Shown piece after piece: positions 19,352 through 27,600 of a stretch of DNA of 64,000 nucleotides. Numbering within the stretch: the first letter of the stretch is position 1; each line of letters begins with the position of its first letter. Origin of the DNA: Flavobacterium sp. RSP15. GTDB lineage: Bacteria > Bacteroidota > Bacteroidia > Flavobacteriales > Flavobacteriaceae. Made by a program: the position numbers and the translations under genes. The stretch spans positions 1 to 64,000 of the forward strand of contig NZ_RYDL01000003.1 in assembly GCF_003968755.1 (NCBI RefSeq), given 5' to 3'. The notes beneath the pieces were generated by a model, which saw only the letters and a program-made list of their open reading frames with translations, was not told the origin of the DNA and ran no database searches.

Positions 19352-20551
19352 ATGAATTTTATAAAAAAAACAAAGATACTACATATATACCTCCTCTTTT
19401 TGATTTTGAGCTCCTGCGCCAAGGAGAAAAAGAAAGTTGAATTAAGTGATGCCCAACTTCCAAAGAGTACATTGCCTAAAATGAAGCCGTTGACAAACCC
19501 AGAGCCCACACTTACCGCGGAATATGTTGATTCTAAAAGAAAAGAAATAGACTCTTTTTACAAAAAAAATTGGCCCCATAATAGTGCAAATGGAAGTTTT
19601 CTGGTTGCTAAAAACGGCCAAATTATTTATGAAAAATATGAAGGGTATGCGAATTTCAAAGATAAAACAGTCATTACTAAATCTACGCCGCTGCACATTG
19701 CATCTGTCAGCAAGGTTATTACTGCAACGGCTATTTTAAAATTAGTAAATGCAAAAAGAATCGAATTGGATCAAAAGGTAAATACAATCCTGAAGGAATT
19801 TCCGTATCCGGAAATTACGATAAAAACATTATTGAATCACAGAAGCGGCATGCGTAATTACGCCTATTTTACAGATCGAGACAAAACGATATGGGACCGA
19901 CACAACATACTTTCCAATCAAGACATACTGACGATCATGGCTACAAAAGACATTGGATTAGAATTCAAAACCGATACCCGTTTTAGTTACTGCAATACCA
20001 ATTATGCCATGTTAGCACTAATAATTGAAAAAATCACAAAACTTCCCTATAAAGAGGCTATGAAACAAATTATTTTCAAGCCACTTAATATGGAAAATAC
20101 GTATGTTTTTGATTATGAAAGAGATAAAGATACTGCCGTTACATCCTACAAAGGAAACAAAGTCGAGATAGGAAAAGATTATCTGGATGCCGTTTATGGA
20201 GATAAAAATATCTATTCTACACCACGTGATTTATTAAAGTTTGACAGAGCTAGAAATAGTTCTGATTTTTTAACACCTGAACTACAAAGTCAGGTATATA
20301 AAGGCTACAGTAATGAACGCAAAGGAACAAAAAATTATGGCTTGGGGATTCGAATGGTCAATTGGGAAACGGGACAAAATTTTTATTTCCACAACGGCTG
20401 GTGGCATGGAAATACTTCAGCCTACATTACTTTGAGAAAAGAAGGCGTTACTATTATAGCACTTTCAAATAAATTTACACTAAAAACGTACAATATACGA
20501 AAACTAGCTGTTTTATTTGGCGACTATCCGTTCAAATTAAGAGACGAATAA
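19352..20551 (+). CDS. Beta-lactamase-related serine hydrolase, lipoprotein
   Basis: A 399-residue class C beta-lactamase-like (penicillin-binding-protein-fold) hydrolase. The start at 19352 yields a lipoprotein signal peptide with lipobox LSSC (cysteine about residue 22), so it should be membrane-anchored. The active-site S-x-x-K is in HIASVSKVITATAIL and the Tyr-x-Asn motif in FSYCNTNYAML; the third motif resembles FHNGWWHG. Family members include esterases, D-aminopeptidases and peptidoglycan hydrolases; a real beta-lactamase role is unlikely. It lies directly before the tmRNA gene. Confidence 0.8.
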   Translation: MNFIKKTKILHIYLLFLILSSCAKEKKKVELSDAQLPKSTLPKMKPLTNPEPTLTAEYVDSKRKEIDSFYKKNWPHNSANGSFLVAKNGQIIYEKYEGYANFKDKTVITKSTPLHIASVSKVITATAILKLVNAKRIELDQKVNTILKEFPYPEITIKTLLNHRSGMRNYAYFTDRDKTIWDRHNILSNQDILTIMATKDIGLEFKTDTRFSYCNTNYAMLALIIEKITKLPYKEAMKQIIFKPLNMENTYVFDYERDKDTAVTSYKGNKVEIGKDYLDAVYGDKNIYSTPRDLLKFDRARNSSDFLTPELQSQVYKGYSNERKGTKNYGLGIRMVNWETGQNFYFHNGWWHGNTSAYITLRKEGVTIIALSNKFTLKTYNIRKLAVLFGDYPFKLRDE

Positions 20552-20613
20552 AAAAAGTATGATTTTTAGAATAGTGATATTAGTTTTGCAATAGTATTTC
20601 CAATAAAAAGTGT

Positions 20614-20621
20614 AAATTTGC
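20614..20621 (+). promoter_or_regulatory. -7 element of the tmRNA promoter
   Basis: TAAATTTG (TAnnTTTG), 38 bases before the mature 5' end. The upstream TTG at 20587-20589 is about 24 bases away, longer than usual. Confidence 0.5.
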
Positions 20622-20658
20622 AAACTCAAAATCCAGGTTTGGAATTTGAAACAAAAAA

Positions 20659-21052
20659 GGGGTCGACTGGTTTTGACAGCAAGTCGAATTGATAAGTAAG
20701 CACGTCGAGCATTGAGACCTTGCTCGTAAATATAAGATCTTACCATTTTACACGGCGAAAATAACTACGCTTTAGCTGCATAATCCGAATTATAGTACGA
20801 TTAAGCCACGTTCCTATCAGATAGGAAAGCTGGATTCTCCTTGAAAGCCTTGGTTTGTGGCGTTCAGTTTAGGAGAACCGTAAAAATAAACCTAGATTTC
20901 CATGAGCTTCGGGTGGATTTCAAAATTAAGAAGATAAGTATCGTGTGGCTGTTTCTGGCCTAGCACAGTATCGAAAATTCAATCGGAAAATAAACGCGTA
21001 GAAAGCTTTTTAGTTGCTTGTTTGGACCCGAGTTCGATTCTCGGCGACTCCA
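20659..21052 (+). ncRNA. ssrA: tmRNA (transfer-messenger RNA)
   Basis: The 5' end GGGGTCGACTGGTTTTGACA and the 3' end with GTTCGATTCTCGGCGACTCCA form the tRNA-like acceptor and T arm: GGGGTCG pairs with CGACTCC. The tag reading frame at 20754-20783 encodes GENNYALAA then TAA. The CCA tail is not encoded; after the discriminator A the sequence is CTGG. tmRNA with SmpB rescues stalled ribosomes and tags the nascent chain for degradation. The 3' end is the attachment site of the neighbouring integrated elements: the core ACTCCACT at 21047-21054 recurs at 23678 and 30307. Confidence 0.95.
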
Positions 21053-21350
21053 CTGGATGGGATGATTGAAAAATCATCCCTTTTTTTGTTGTATAAAAGC
21101 AAACCCTTTTCCTTCATTAACAGGTGATTACGAGATAATAAATCAATCATTGTAGGTGTTCGATAGATACCATCCTGATAGTATAAGTTGCTGTCGAACA
21201 CCAGCTTTACAAATTCTCTCTTTTGGGTAATAGTAGCTCGATTATATATTGATTTTAAATCAACAAGTAAATCCAAGTTTTTTTGTAAAATTGTAAATGC
21301 ATGCTTATCGACTTGGCTTAGACGAATGATAGAATCTTTGCAAGAAGTGA
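21047..21350. repeat. Direct repeat A1 (left end of element 1)
   Basis: About 304 bases, nearly identical to 23678-23981. It begins at the ACTCCACT core and ends inside the recombinase coding sequence. Only scattered single-base differences were noticed (for example GTT versus ATT at about 21088 and 23718). Confidence 0.85.
21059..21086 (+). terminator. Terminator downstream of tmRNA, brought in by the element
   Basis: GGGATGATT pairs with AATCATCCC, followed by seven T, immediately after the tmRNA 3' end. The same hairpin follows the second attachment core at 23690-23717, so it belongs to the left end of the mobile element and replaces the original ssrA terminator. Confidence 0.75.
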
Positions 21351-21364
21351 TTGCAGTACTACAC

Positions 21365-21511
21365 TTAACGCTGAATTGTCGTATAGTCAACCTGAACTCC
21401 CCTCATTTTCATTATTTCCTCAACATCACGATAGCTTAACTTAAATCAAAGTTTGAAATATACAGCTTGAAGAATAATAGATTGTGGATAGCAGTGACCT
21501 TTGATATTCAT
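21365..21511 (-). pseudogene. IS6-family-like transposase N-terminal fragment
   Basis: Read from an ATG at 21511 (minus strand), the frame gives MNIKGHCYPQSIILQAVYFK, L, then an in-frame stop, then FKLSYRDVEEIMKMRGVQVD and YTTIQR to a stop. This matches the N-terminus of IS6/IS26-type transposases (LSYRD(V/I)xE(I/L)...RGV.V...T(I/V)xRW). The internal stop and the loss of the DDE domain show it is dead. It abuts the recombinase remnant, suggesting the insertion element once cut the recombinase gene and later mostly deleted. Confidence 0.65.
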
Positions 21512-21636
21512 GGATCGAATGATTTAAAAGCCCTAAAGATAAAAAAATATTTTAGATTCGACAGAACTAAATAGAGTTATGTAAAACATATTGCATGAAT
21601 TTTCAATAAAAATATATGCAATTAAATAATATTTAT

Positions 21637-21644
21637 TAACTTTG
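21637..21644 (+). promoter_or_regulatory. -7 element for the AbiE operon, possibly giving leaderless mRNA
   Basis: TAACTTTG (TAnnTTTG) ends only 4 bases before the ATG at 21649. If the transcript starts about 5-7 bases after the element, the mRNA would start at or next to the start codon. No convincing -33 TTG is present. Confidence 0.35.
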
Positions 21645-21648
21645 TAAC

Positions 21649-22233
21649 ATGAATAAATTACAAGAATTAAAAAAACATTTAAAACGAGGAAAAGTATACC
21701 GTAGGGCTGATTTGTCCAAATGGTCAAAATCCGTTGACCGCCATTTAGATGAGTTGGTGCAGGAAGGCACTTTGCAAAAACTGTCACAAGGCTTATACTA
21801 TTATCCCGAAGTAACAGTCTTTGGAGAAACACCTCCAGAAGAAGAAGTATTGGTGCGCTCTTTTCTCAAAGACAAACGTTTTTTGGTAACTTCCTTAAAT
21901 GCTTATAATTCTCTGGGAGTAGGAACCACTCAGTTATACAACAGCAAAACGGTTTACAACCACAAACGTCATGGAGATTTCAACCTCGGCGGTATGACAT
22001 TTTCATTTAGGGTAAAACCTCATTTCCCATTAAAAGCCACCCCAGAATTTTTATTGGTAGACCTGTTAAACAATCTCGACCAATTAGCTGAAGACCCAAA
22101 AGAAGTAGTGTCAAAAGTGAGATTGAAAGCAAAAACAATGGATGCTAAAAAACTAAAAAAATCACTTCAGGAGTACGGCAGCGTTAAAGCAAAAAAATTG
22201 TTGGAATCTGTTATAACAGCACAATATGTCTGA
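21649..22233 (+). CDS. AbiEi-type antitoxin / DUF6088-like protein (type IV TA antitoxin)
   Basis: A 194-residue protein with an N-terminal winged-helix-like region (about residues 1-60: KHLKRGKVYRRADLSKWSKS, then DELVQEGTLQKLSQGLYYYP) and a C-terminal part typical of AbiEi-like antitoxins that accompany AbiEii nucleotidyltransferases. In AbiE systems the antitoxin represses its own promoter and counteracts the toxin without direct binding. The stop codon overlaps the start of the next gene by 8 bases, so translation is coupled. Together the genes form the cargo of element 1 at ssrA. The family call rests on the fold-like N-terminus and the toxin partner. Confidence 0.75.
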   Translation: MNKLQELKKHLKRGKVYRRADLSKWSKSVDRHLDELVQEGTLQKLSQGLYYYPEVTVFGETPPEEEVLVRSFLKDKRFLVTSLNAYNSLGVGTTQLYNSKTVYNHKRHGDFNLGGMTFSFRVKPHFPLKATPEFLLVDLLNNLDQLAEDPKEVVSKVRLKAKTMDAKKLKKSLQEYGSVKAKKLLESVITAQYV

Positions 22234-23176
22234 TTACTTACACAACAATAAAAACTTCCGTGATCTGCTCCGTATTGTAGGAGCAGAATTAAATATCGAA
22301 CCTGGACTTATCGAAAAAGACTATTGGATTATGCATGTGTTGTTCGGGCTAAAACAGCAAGGGTTTCAATTCGAACTCAAAGGAGGTACTTCTCTATCTA
22401 AAGGGTATGGAATCATACACCGTTTCTCCGAAGACATCGACCTCCATATCAAACCACCGGCTGAAATGGAAATAAATGAAAACCCAAACAACAATAAGCC
22501 CCGGAATATTCAAAAAAGAAAAGATTTTTATGATGGATTGGCAGATGAAATAAAAATAAACGGAATCATAGCAGTAAAAAGAGATGAAACATTTGACGAC
22601 CTAAAGCAATACCGCAGTGGAGGCATACGATTACATTATGAGAGTATAATGGAAACAATTGAAGGAGTTAAAGAAGGAATTTTACTGGAAGTTGGATTTG
22701 ACACGGTAACACCAAACAACCCTCTAACAATATCGTCTTGGGCATACGAAAAAGCAATACAGCAAAAAGTAGACATAATTGACAATCGGGCTGTAGATAT
22801 TGCCTGCTATCACATTGGGTACACTTTTGTCGAAAAATTACAAACAATTGCAACCAAATTTAGGCAGGAGCAGGAAGATAAAATAGAAAGACAAAATTTG
22901 ATGCGCCAGTACTACGATGTCTATAGTCTGTTACAAGATAATACAGTAAAATCATTCATAGGCACAAAAGAATATCAGAAACACAAAGAAGCTCGTTTTC
23001 CTCCCAAAGACTATGAAATACCCATTGCTGATAATGAAGCTTTTTTATTGAAGAATTTAGAACTTAGAGAGCGATTTATAGAACGCTATAAAAAAACGGC
23101 AAAATTGTATTACAAAGGCCAACCTGACTTTGACGAACTACTTGTTGAAATCGGTAAATGGGTTGAGAAATTGTAG
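22226..23176 (+). CDS. AbiEii/AbiGii-type nucleotidyltransferase toxin
   Basis: A 316-residue protein of the AbiEii family (PF08843-type). The nucleotidyltransferase signature is visible at about residues 50-77: ELKGGTSLSKGYGIIHRFSE followed by DIDLHI, with the GGxSLxK loop and the DxD metal-binding pair. AbiEii-like toxins (MenA/MenT and AbiEii) transfer nucleotides to tRNA 3' ends or bind GTP and arrest growth; AbiE was first described as phage abortive infection. Downstream segments CYHIGYTFVEKLQTIATKFR and RQYYDVYSLL are usual in this family. The start overlaps the antitoxin stop. Likely active, as the frame is full-length. Confidence 0.82.
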   Translation: MSDYLHNNKNFRDLLRIVGAELNIEPGLIEKDYWIMHVLFGLKQQGFQFELKGGTSLSKGYGIIHRFSEDIDLHIKPPAEMEINENPNNNKPRNIQKRKDFYDGLADEIKINGIIAVKRDETFDDLKQYRSGGIRLHYESIMETIEGVKEGILLEVGFDTVTPNNPLTISSWAYEKAIQQKVDIIDNRAVDIACYHIGYTFVEKLQTIATKFRQEQEDKIERQNLMRQYYDVYSLLQDNTVKSFIGTKEYQKHKEARFPPKDYEIPIADNEAFLLKNLELRERFIERYKKTAKLYYKGQPDFDELLVEIGKWVEKL

Positions 23177-23618
23177 TTTTCTAAATTAAGCCATGCTCTT
23201 GAATAATTTTAAATCTAAATATTTCATTATATTTGCTAAGGGTGGATTCTAAAATTTGCGAGTCAAAATTGAGGAGCAAAAGCAAGACCCAAGGATAATA
23301 AAAGTTATTAAAACGTAACAATATCAACCGGTTAGAAATGGAATACAAATCCCTCTTTGTCTCCGCAAAAGAAAAACCTAATTTTTTTTCATATTTTTAT
23401 ATATACTTTTTTCTATTACTCTAATCTCTAAAGTGTTCGACTGTGAAAAAGAGTTCGACAGTCGAACTCTAACGGTTCTTTTAAACACAACTTTTTATCT
23501 TTAAAAAACTTAAATTATTGAAAAACGTTAAAAACAGTTAGGTAAATATTTTAAACCTAAAAAATAATCATTGAATTAAAAAAAATCAAATCACTTAAAA
23601 TCAAATGATTACAGTACA
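23177..23618. other. Right end region of element 1, non-coding
   Basis: No gene was recognised. It contains the inverted repeat GTTCGACTGT (23435-23444) / ACAGTCGAAC (23458-23467). A counterpart region lies at about 30084-30116 in element 2 (GTTCGACCGT at 30084-30093, then GTTCGA and TTGAAC), and the stretches after these are similar up to the 67-base identical end. They may be recombinase or accessory binding sites at the attachment end; this is inference. Confidence 0.5.
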
Positions 23619-23685
23619 ATTTTAAGCTGTCAAAAAAAGTTAATATAGGAATTAGGTGTTCGATTGTAGTCCCAGCCACTCCACT
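23619..23685. repeat. 67-bp direct repeat, right end of element 1 with attachment core
   Basis: Identical over 67 bases to 30248-30314. It ends in CAGCCACTCCACT; the last eight bases are the core that also ends ssrA (21047-21054). Upstream of the core the repeat reads GTTCGATTGTAGTCCCAGCC, which resembles but does not equal the T arm of tmRNA. Confidence 0.85.
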
Positions 23686-23981
23686 GGATGGGATGATTGA
23701 AAAATCATCCCTTTTTTTATTGTATAAAAGCAAACCCTTTTCCTTCATTAACAGGTGATTACGAGATAATAAATCAATCATTGTAGGTGTTCGATAGATA
23801 CCATCCTGATAGTATAAATTGCTGTCGAACACCAGCTTTACAAATTCTCTCTTTTGGGTAATAGTAGCTCGATTATATATTGATTTTAAATCAACAAGTA
23901 AATCCAAGTTTTTTTGTAAAATTGTAAATGCATGCTTATCTACTTGGCTTAGAAGAATGATAGAATCTTTGCAAGATGTGA
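23678..23981. repeat. Direct repeat A2 (left end of element 2)
   Basis: Nearly identical to 21047-21350, starting at the ACTCCACT core and running into the recombinase C-terminal coding region. Together with A1 and the third core at 30307 it shows two successive insertions of related elements at the same site. Confidence 0.85.
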
Positions 23982-24780
23982 CTTCGGTATTATAAGTAGT
24001 ATACCATCTATCGTATGTGTCTTTAGATATCTCATTTTTAATCCATTTCTCTTCAACAGAAAACATTTTTTCTTGAGTTTCATCTAGTAGAATTTTCTTT
24101 TGGTTTATTACAAGTTTGTTAGATTTTAAATTCTCTTCCATTTTTGTAACAGATGACTTTTTAATATCAGATATTATATTTTGTGGCAAACTCATCAGCT
24201 CAAAAATTTCAGCAAGCTGATTGTGCGCTATGAGTGCGCTAATATTATTATGTTTAGACGTTTTACACTTGTAGTAGTTAAAATACTTTCCAGATTTTCC
24301 TCTTGATAGAGCACCTGTCAGTAAGTTTCCACAATGACATTTTAAAATCCCCCGAAGTGGTAAGTTTTCATCCAATATTGTCCTGATTTTTTCAGGCTTC
24401 TTCATTTTATTTTGCACCAATTGCCAAGTTGTCTTATCAATTATTGCCTCATGTATTGCTGGAAAGATTCCTCCAGGATACTCTTTATAACCCTGTACCT
24501 GCAACATACCTACATAAACAGGATTTGTCAAAATCCTCTCAACTGCAGTATTCCCTCTCGCTTTAAACCCCAGTTTAAACGCTTGTTCTTTAATTATATA
24601 AAGTGGAATATCATGCAGATAAGAATCGTACATAAATTTAATTGTCTTGGCCTGAGACTCTTCAATTACTAGCATCCTAGCTTTTCCTTCACCAGATTTA
24701 ACATAGCCGAAGGGAGCCTTAATTCCAATATATCGTCCTTCTTTTGCTCTAGCCGTAATGTAAACAATGTAATTTTTCAA

Positions 24781-26757
24781 AAGGATAAATCTTCTGAGCG
24801 TTTTGAACATCGCTATTCTTATGATAATAATAGTGTTTTAACTAAGGTAGAAACGGCTACTTATGGCACTCCTTTTATCACCCATGCTGATTATTCCTAT
24901 TATCTTATAGGCGAACTTAAAAGAGTTAATATTGCACAAGGCGCACAAGGATTGGATTATGTGTATACGCTAGGCGGACAGCTCAAGAGTATCAATCACC
25001 CGAGTCTGGCGGCCACGAAAGATCCTGGTGGCGATACCAACGATATTTTTGGTATTACTCTTGATTACTATAATGGAGATTACCTACGTACCGACAGAAA
25101 CATTACCACTTCACCTACAGCAGGAGCCGATTATAATGGTAACATCAAAGCAGCGCGTTGGGCTAACAAAAGTAACATGATGGACTTGAGCGGAAGTACC
25201 ATTAACCAAAAAGGATATTTATACAACTATGACCGCAACAACTGGCTTACCGCCGCTACCTTTGGAAACACTAACGCTAGTACTGCCGCCATTAGTCCAG
25301 ATACGAAATACAAAGAAGCTGGACTTACTTATGATGCAAACGGAAATATCAAAACCTTGCAACGTACCAATGAAGCAGGTACTGCTCTAGACAATTTAAC
25401 CTATAATTACGCTAACACCGGTAAAAACCAACTCAACAGCGTCACCGATGCTGTGGTGAGTAACTTATCAACTATTGATATTGATAGCCAGCCAGCGGGT
25501 AATTACGTTTATGATGCTATTGGTCAATTAATACAAAATACTTCAGAAAATTTATATTACTTTTACAACACACAAGGATTAGTAACCGAGGTAAGACTAG
25601 GATCTACTACCCCTATCGTGAAGTTCTTTTACAACGAGAGAGGCCAGCGTATCAAAAAAGAAGGGTATCAAACCAATGGAAGCGGCGTATTACAAAACAC
25701 GACCTATTATTGCTTAGATTTATCGGGGAATACTATGGCCGTTTACAATATGCCAAGCGGCGGTGCTATTGCCCAAACCGATTTGCCTATTTATGGGCTG
25801 AGCCGCTTAGGAGTTTATAACAAAGCAAGTAATGCCAGTACCTACGAAATCACCGATCATTTAGGCAATGTACGCGCAGTCATAACCAAAACAGGAACGA
25901 TACAGTCCTATGCTGATTATTACCCTTTTGGGGAGCAATTGCCAATGCGTACTTCGTTAAACAATTATCGTTATGCTTTCCAGGGGCAAGAGCTCGATGG
26001 GGAAACCAACATGGAGGCATTTCAGCTGAGGCTTTGGGATGGAAGGATTGGGAGGTGGCTCTCGCCTGATCCGTATGGAGAGTTTGATAGTCCATATCTT
26101 GGAATGGGAAATAATCCGATTTCGTTGATTGACCCTGATGGTGGGCAAACAATTGACCCTCCAGTAAAGGGTGGCAAGCTTAAGGAAGTTATAATTCAAG
26201 GCAGACCGAAAAGTTCAAATTTTAAAATGGATTGGTCATCTGCTTGGAGAAGATCGTCAGAATTTAATTTTAAAGCACCTACAATTAATAGTAGTTTAAA
26301 TGGAAATCCCTTAAGTAAAATGGAAATTTTACCCACAGCTGCTGGTTATAAAGGAGGAACTTGGGGATATACAAGGAATTCCGGGAAAAAATTTCACGAT
26401 GGAATAGATTTAAGAGCAAGTGTAGGAACTCCTGTCTATGCTATGAGAGATGGAATAGTAACTAAATCAATAAGCACCCAAATACAAGGTATTGACGACT
26501 ACAAAGATAATATTGGAGATAGAAACGGAGCAGGAAATAGGGTAGCTATTTTATCGAAAGGAGGTTTAACAGTTTCATATTGGCATTTAAGTGCCGTTCA
26601 TGTTAAAGTACATGCTAAAATAAGTCAAGGAGATATTATTGGACTTTCTGGATCGACTGGTAATGCAAATAGACCAGGTAGTTCTGGTCCTCACTTACAT
26701 TTAAATATTAAAATAAATGGAACATCTGTTAATCCTATGCTATACACTAATTTTTAA
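24781..26757 (+). CDS. RHS/YD-repeat protein, 5'-truncated, with C-terminal M23 peptidase toxin domain
   Basis: The frame is in-register from about 24781 (KDKSSERFEHRYSYDNNSVL) without a start codon; the first ATG is 24952. Numbering from that ATG: YD-repeat region 1-330, RHS core 330-400 (DHLGNVRAVITK, YYPFGEQLPMR, GRWLSPDPYGEF, YLGMGNNPISLIDPDGG), variable tip after DPDGG at residue 394. The tip is a LytM/M23 metallopeptidase: H482 and D486 in HDGID, YWHLS, and H581/H583 in HLHLN. All zinc ligands are present. M23 enzymes cut peptidoglycan cross-links, so the predicted target is the cell wall of rivals. The full-length gene would have an N-terminal export part, lost here. It could be a silent tip cassette or a fragment. 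Confidence 0.82.
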   Translation, partial: KDKSSERFEHRYSYDNNSVLTKVETATYGTPFITHADYSYYLIGELKRVNIAQGAQGLDYVYTLGGQLKSINHPSLAATKDPGGDTNDIFGITLDYYNGDYLRTDRNITTSPTAGADYNGNIKAARWANKSNMMDLSGSTINQKGYLYNYDRNNWLTAATFGNTNASTAAISPDTKYKEAGLTYDANGNIKTLQRTNEAGTALDNLTYNYANTGKNQLNSVTDAVVSNLSTIDIDSQPAGNYVYDAIGQLIQNTSENLYYFYNTQGLVTEVRLGSTTPIVKFFYNERGQRIKKEGYQTNGSGVLQNTTYYCLDLSGNTMAVYNMPSGGAIAQTDLPIYGLSRLGVYNKASNASTYEITDHLGNVRAVITKTGTIQSYADYYPFGEQLPMRTSLNNYRYAFQGQELDGETNMEAFQLRLWDGRIGRWLSPDPYGEFDSPYLGMGNNPISLIDPDGGQTIDPPVKGGKLKEVIIQGRPKSSNFKMDWSSAWRRSSEFNFKAPTINSSLNGNPLSKMEILPTAAGYKGGTWGYTRNSGKKFHDGIDLRASVGTPVYAMRDGIVTKSISTQIQGIDDYKDNIGDRNGAGNRVAILSKGGLTVSYWHLSAVHVKVHAKISQGDIIGLSGSTGNANRPGSSGPHLHLNIKINGTSVNPMLYTNF

Positions 26758-26762
26758 TACAA

Positions 26763-27269
26763 ATGAAAACACTACATTTTATTTTATTTTTCACACTTCC
26801 TTTTTACTATATTTTAGACTTTCAACATAATAAAAAAAGTCCTGAAATTATTGAAAATCATTTAGTAATTTTAAAATTTTGCAAAACAAGTAAATTTCTT
26901 AATGTCAATGATAAAACTACTTCTAAAAAAATCGAATTAATATTTGGAAAACCAATGTCAATTTTAAAAGAATCCGCTTCAGAAGAGTCAGATGGAGATT
27001 CTGAGCCTTGGACAAATATTACTTATAGTGGTTTAAAGATTGAACTAACAGGTAATTTTATAACAGATATTACTATTAATAATAGCGACTGGAAATTGAA
27101 CGATATTACTGTTGGCATGGATATCAAAGAAGTTTATAAAAAGTATAAAAAGATCAATAGAAAGTTTAAAAATTATATAATTTTTAAAATCCCAAATTTT
27201 GATGGTGTTTTATTTATTCAAATAGATAAGAAAAATAATATAAAAAAAATCGGAATTAGTAATCCATAA
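26763..27269 (+). CDS. Candidate exported immunity protein for the M23 toxin
   Basis: A 168-residue protein starting 5 bases after the toxin stop. The N-terminus MKTLHFILFFTLPFYYILDF is a signal peptide or membrane anchor, so it should act in the periplasm or at the envelope, where a peptidoglycan peptidase would do damage. The body contains two similar halves of the form xKKIELIFGKPMS and VGMDIKEVYKKYKK, reminiscent of BamE/SmpA-like repeats. I do not recognise a named family. Immunity function is inferred from position, size and export signal only; AT content is high (poly-K, poly-N), like the toxin tip and unlike the RHS core. Confidence 0.6.
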   Translation: MKTLHFILFFTLPFYYILDFQHNKKSPEIIENHLVILKFCKTSKFLNVNDKTTSKKIELIFGKPMSILKESASEESDGDSEPWTNITYSGLKIELTGNFITDITINNSDWKLNDITVGMDIKEVYKKYKKINRKFKNYIIFKIPNFDGVLFIQIDKKNNIKKIGISNP

Positions 27270-27363
27270 ACCCCGCGCTGGCGCAAGTGTCCCTTTTGTA
27301 TACACAAACAAAATAAAGCATAAAAAAAACAGGCAATTTGCATGTTTTTTTTTTGTGATAATC
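27270..27363. other. Non-coding stretch after the immunity gene with cassette-border-like motif
   Basis: The motif GCGCAAGTGTCCC at 27281-27293 has two relatives, CGCAAAGTGTGCC at 28031-28043 and CGCAAAGTGTTCC at 28291-28303. They stand out as GC-rich in an AT-rich region. They may mark borders of toxin cassettes. Confidence 0.4.
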
Positions 27364-27600
27364 TTACAACCAATACTCTTCTGGGTCTTGATATGTAGAA
27401 ATAACAGCGTCTATTACTACGATGTTATTGACTTCGTCAACGCTAAAATGTATCATATATTTAAAATTTTCTAAAGCCGAACAACGAATACCGTCGTATC
27501 GAACTTCAAAAAAAGGGTTTGTTTTTAAGGTTTTCAAACTGCTTTTATAATCGGCAAAAAACTTGGTATCTAAACCTTTTCTTCGGGATTTTAGAAAACC
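27364..27600 (-). pseudogene. RelE/ParE-family toxin, 5'-truncated fragment
   Basis: On the minus strand a frame without start codon reads RRKGLDTKFFADYKSSLKTL, KTNPFFEVRYDGIRCSALEN, FKYMIHFSVDEVNNIVVIDA and VISTYQDPEEYWL to a TAA at 27364-27366. This matches the C-terminal two thirds of a RelE/ParE toxin as found in Bacteroidota (GLGxxF, NPxFxxRYxxIRxxxLxxFPYxIHF). No N-terminal helix, no start and no antitoxin gene remain next to it. It is a relic. Confidence 0.7.

Larger units (their letters stand above)
21010..21355 (-). pseudogene. Large serine recombinase, C-terminal remnant (copy A)
   Basis: The last ~100 codons of a serine recombinase gene. They are nearly identical to the end of the longer copy at 23557-24775, sharing the segments KDSII, LSQVDKHAFTILQKNLDLLV and KREFVKLVFDSNLYYQDGIY. 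The frame crosses the attachment core and stops inside ssrA, giving a tail AENRTRVQTSN specified by the antisense of tmRNA. Everything upstream (catalytic domain, recombinase domain, zinc ribbon) is gone; the join to an IS6-like fragment is at about 21355. Confidence 0.8.
21053..23685. mobile_element. Decayed integrative element 1 at ssrA (carries AbiE toxin-antitoxin)
   Basis: Bounded by the ACTCCACT core at 21047-21054 (in ssrA) and 23678-23685. It holds the 3' part of a large serine recombinase gene, an IS6-like transposase fragment, and the AbiEi/AbiEii pair. The right end (about 23430-23685) is related to the right end of element 2, with the last 67 bases identical. The recombinase is truncated, so the element cannot move by itself. 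The boundaries are inferred from the repeats, not from an empty-site comparison. Confidence 0.7.
23557..24775 (-). pseudogene. Large serine recombinase lacking its catalytic domain (copy B)
   Basis: About 400 codons covering the Recombinase domain (from ARAKEGRYIGIKAPFGYVKS; ERILTNPVYVGMLQVQGYKE), the zinc-ribbon (LRGILKCHCGNLLTGALS and YYKCKTSK, four cysteines) and the coiled C-terminal region. Large serine integrases need an N-terminal resolvase domain of about 150 residues with the catalytic serine; that domain is missing. Upstream of about 24.77 kb the sequence is instead the 3' part of an RHS gene on the other strand, so the leading MFKTLRRFILLKN of the frame is antisense RHS, not recombinase. 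The 3' end of the frame reads across the attachment core. Confidence 0.85.
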
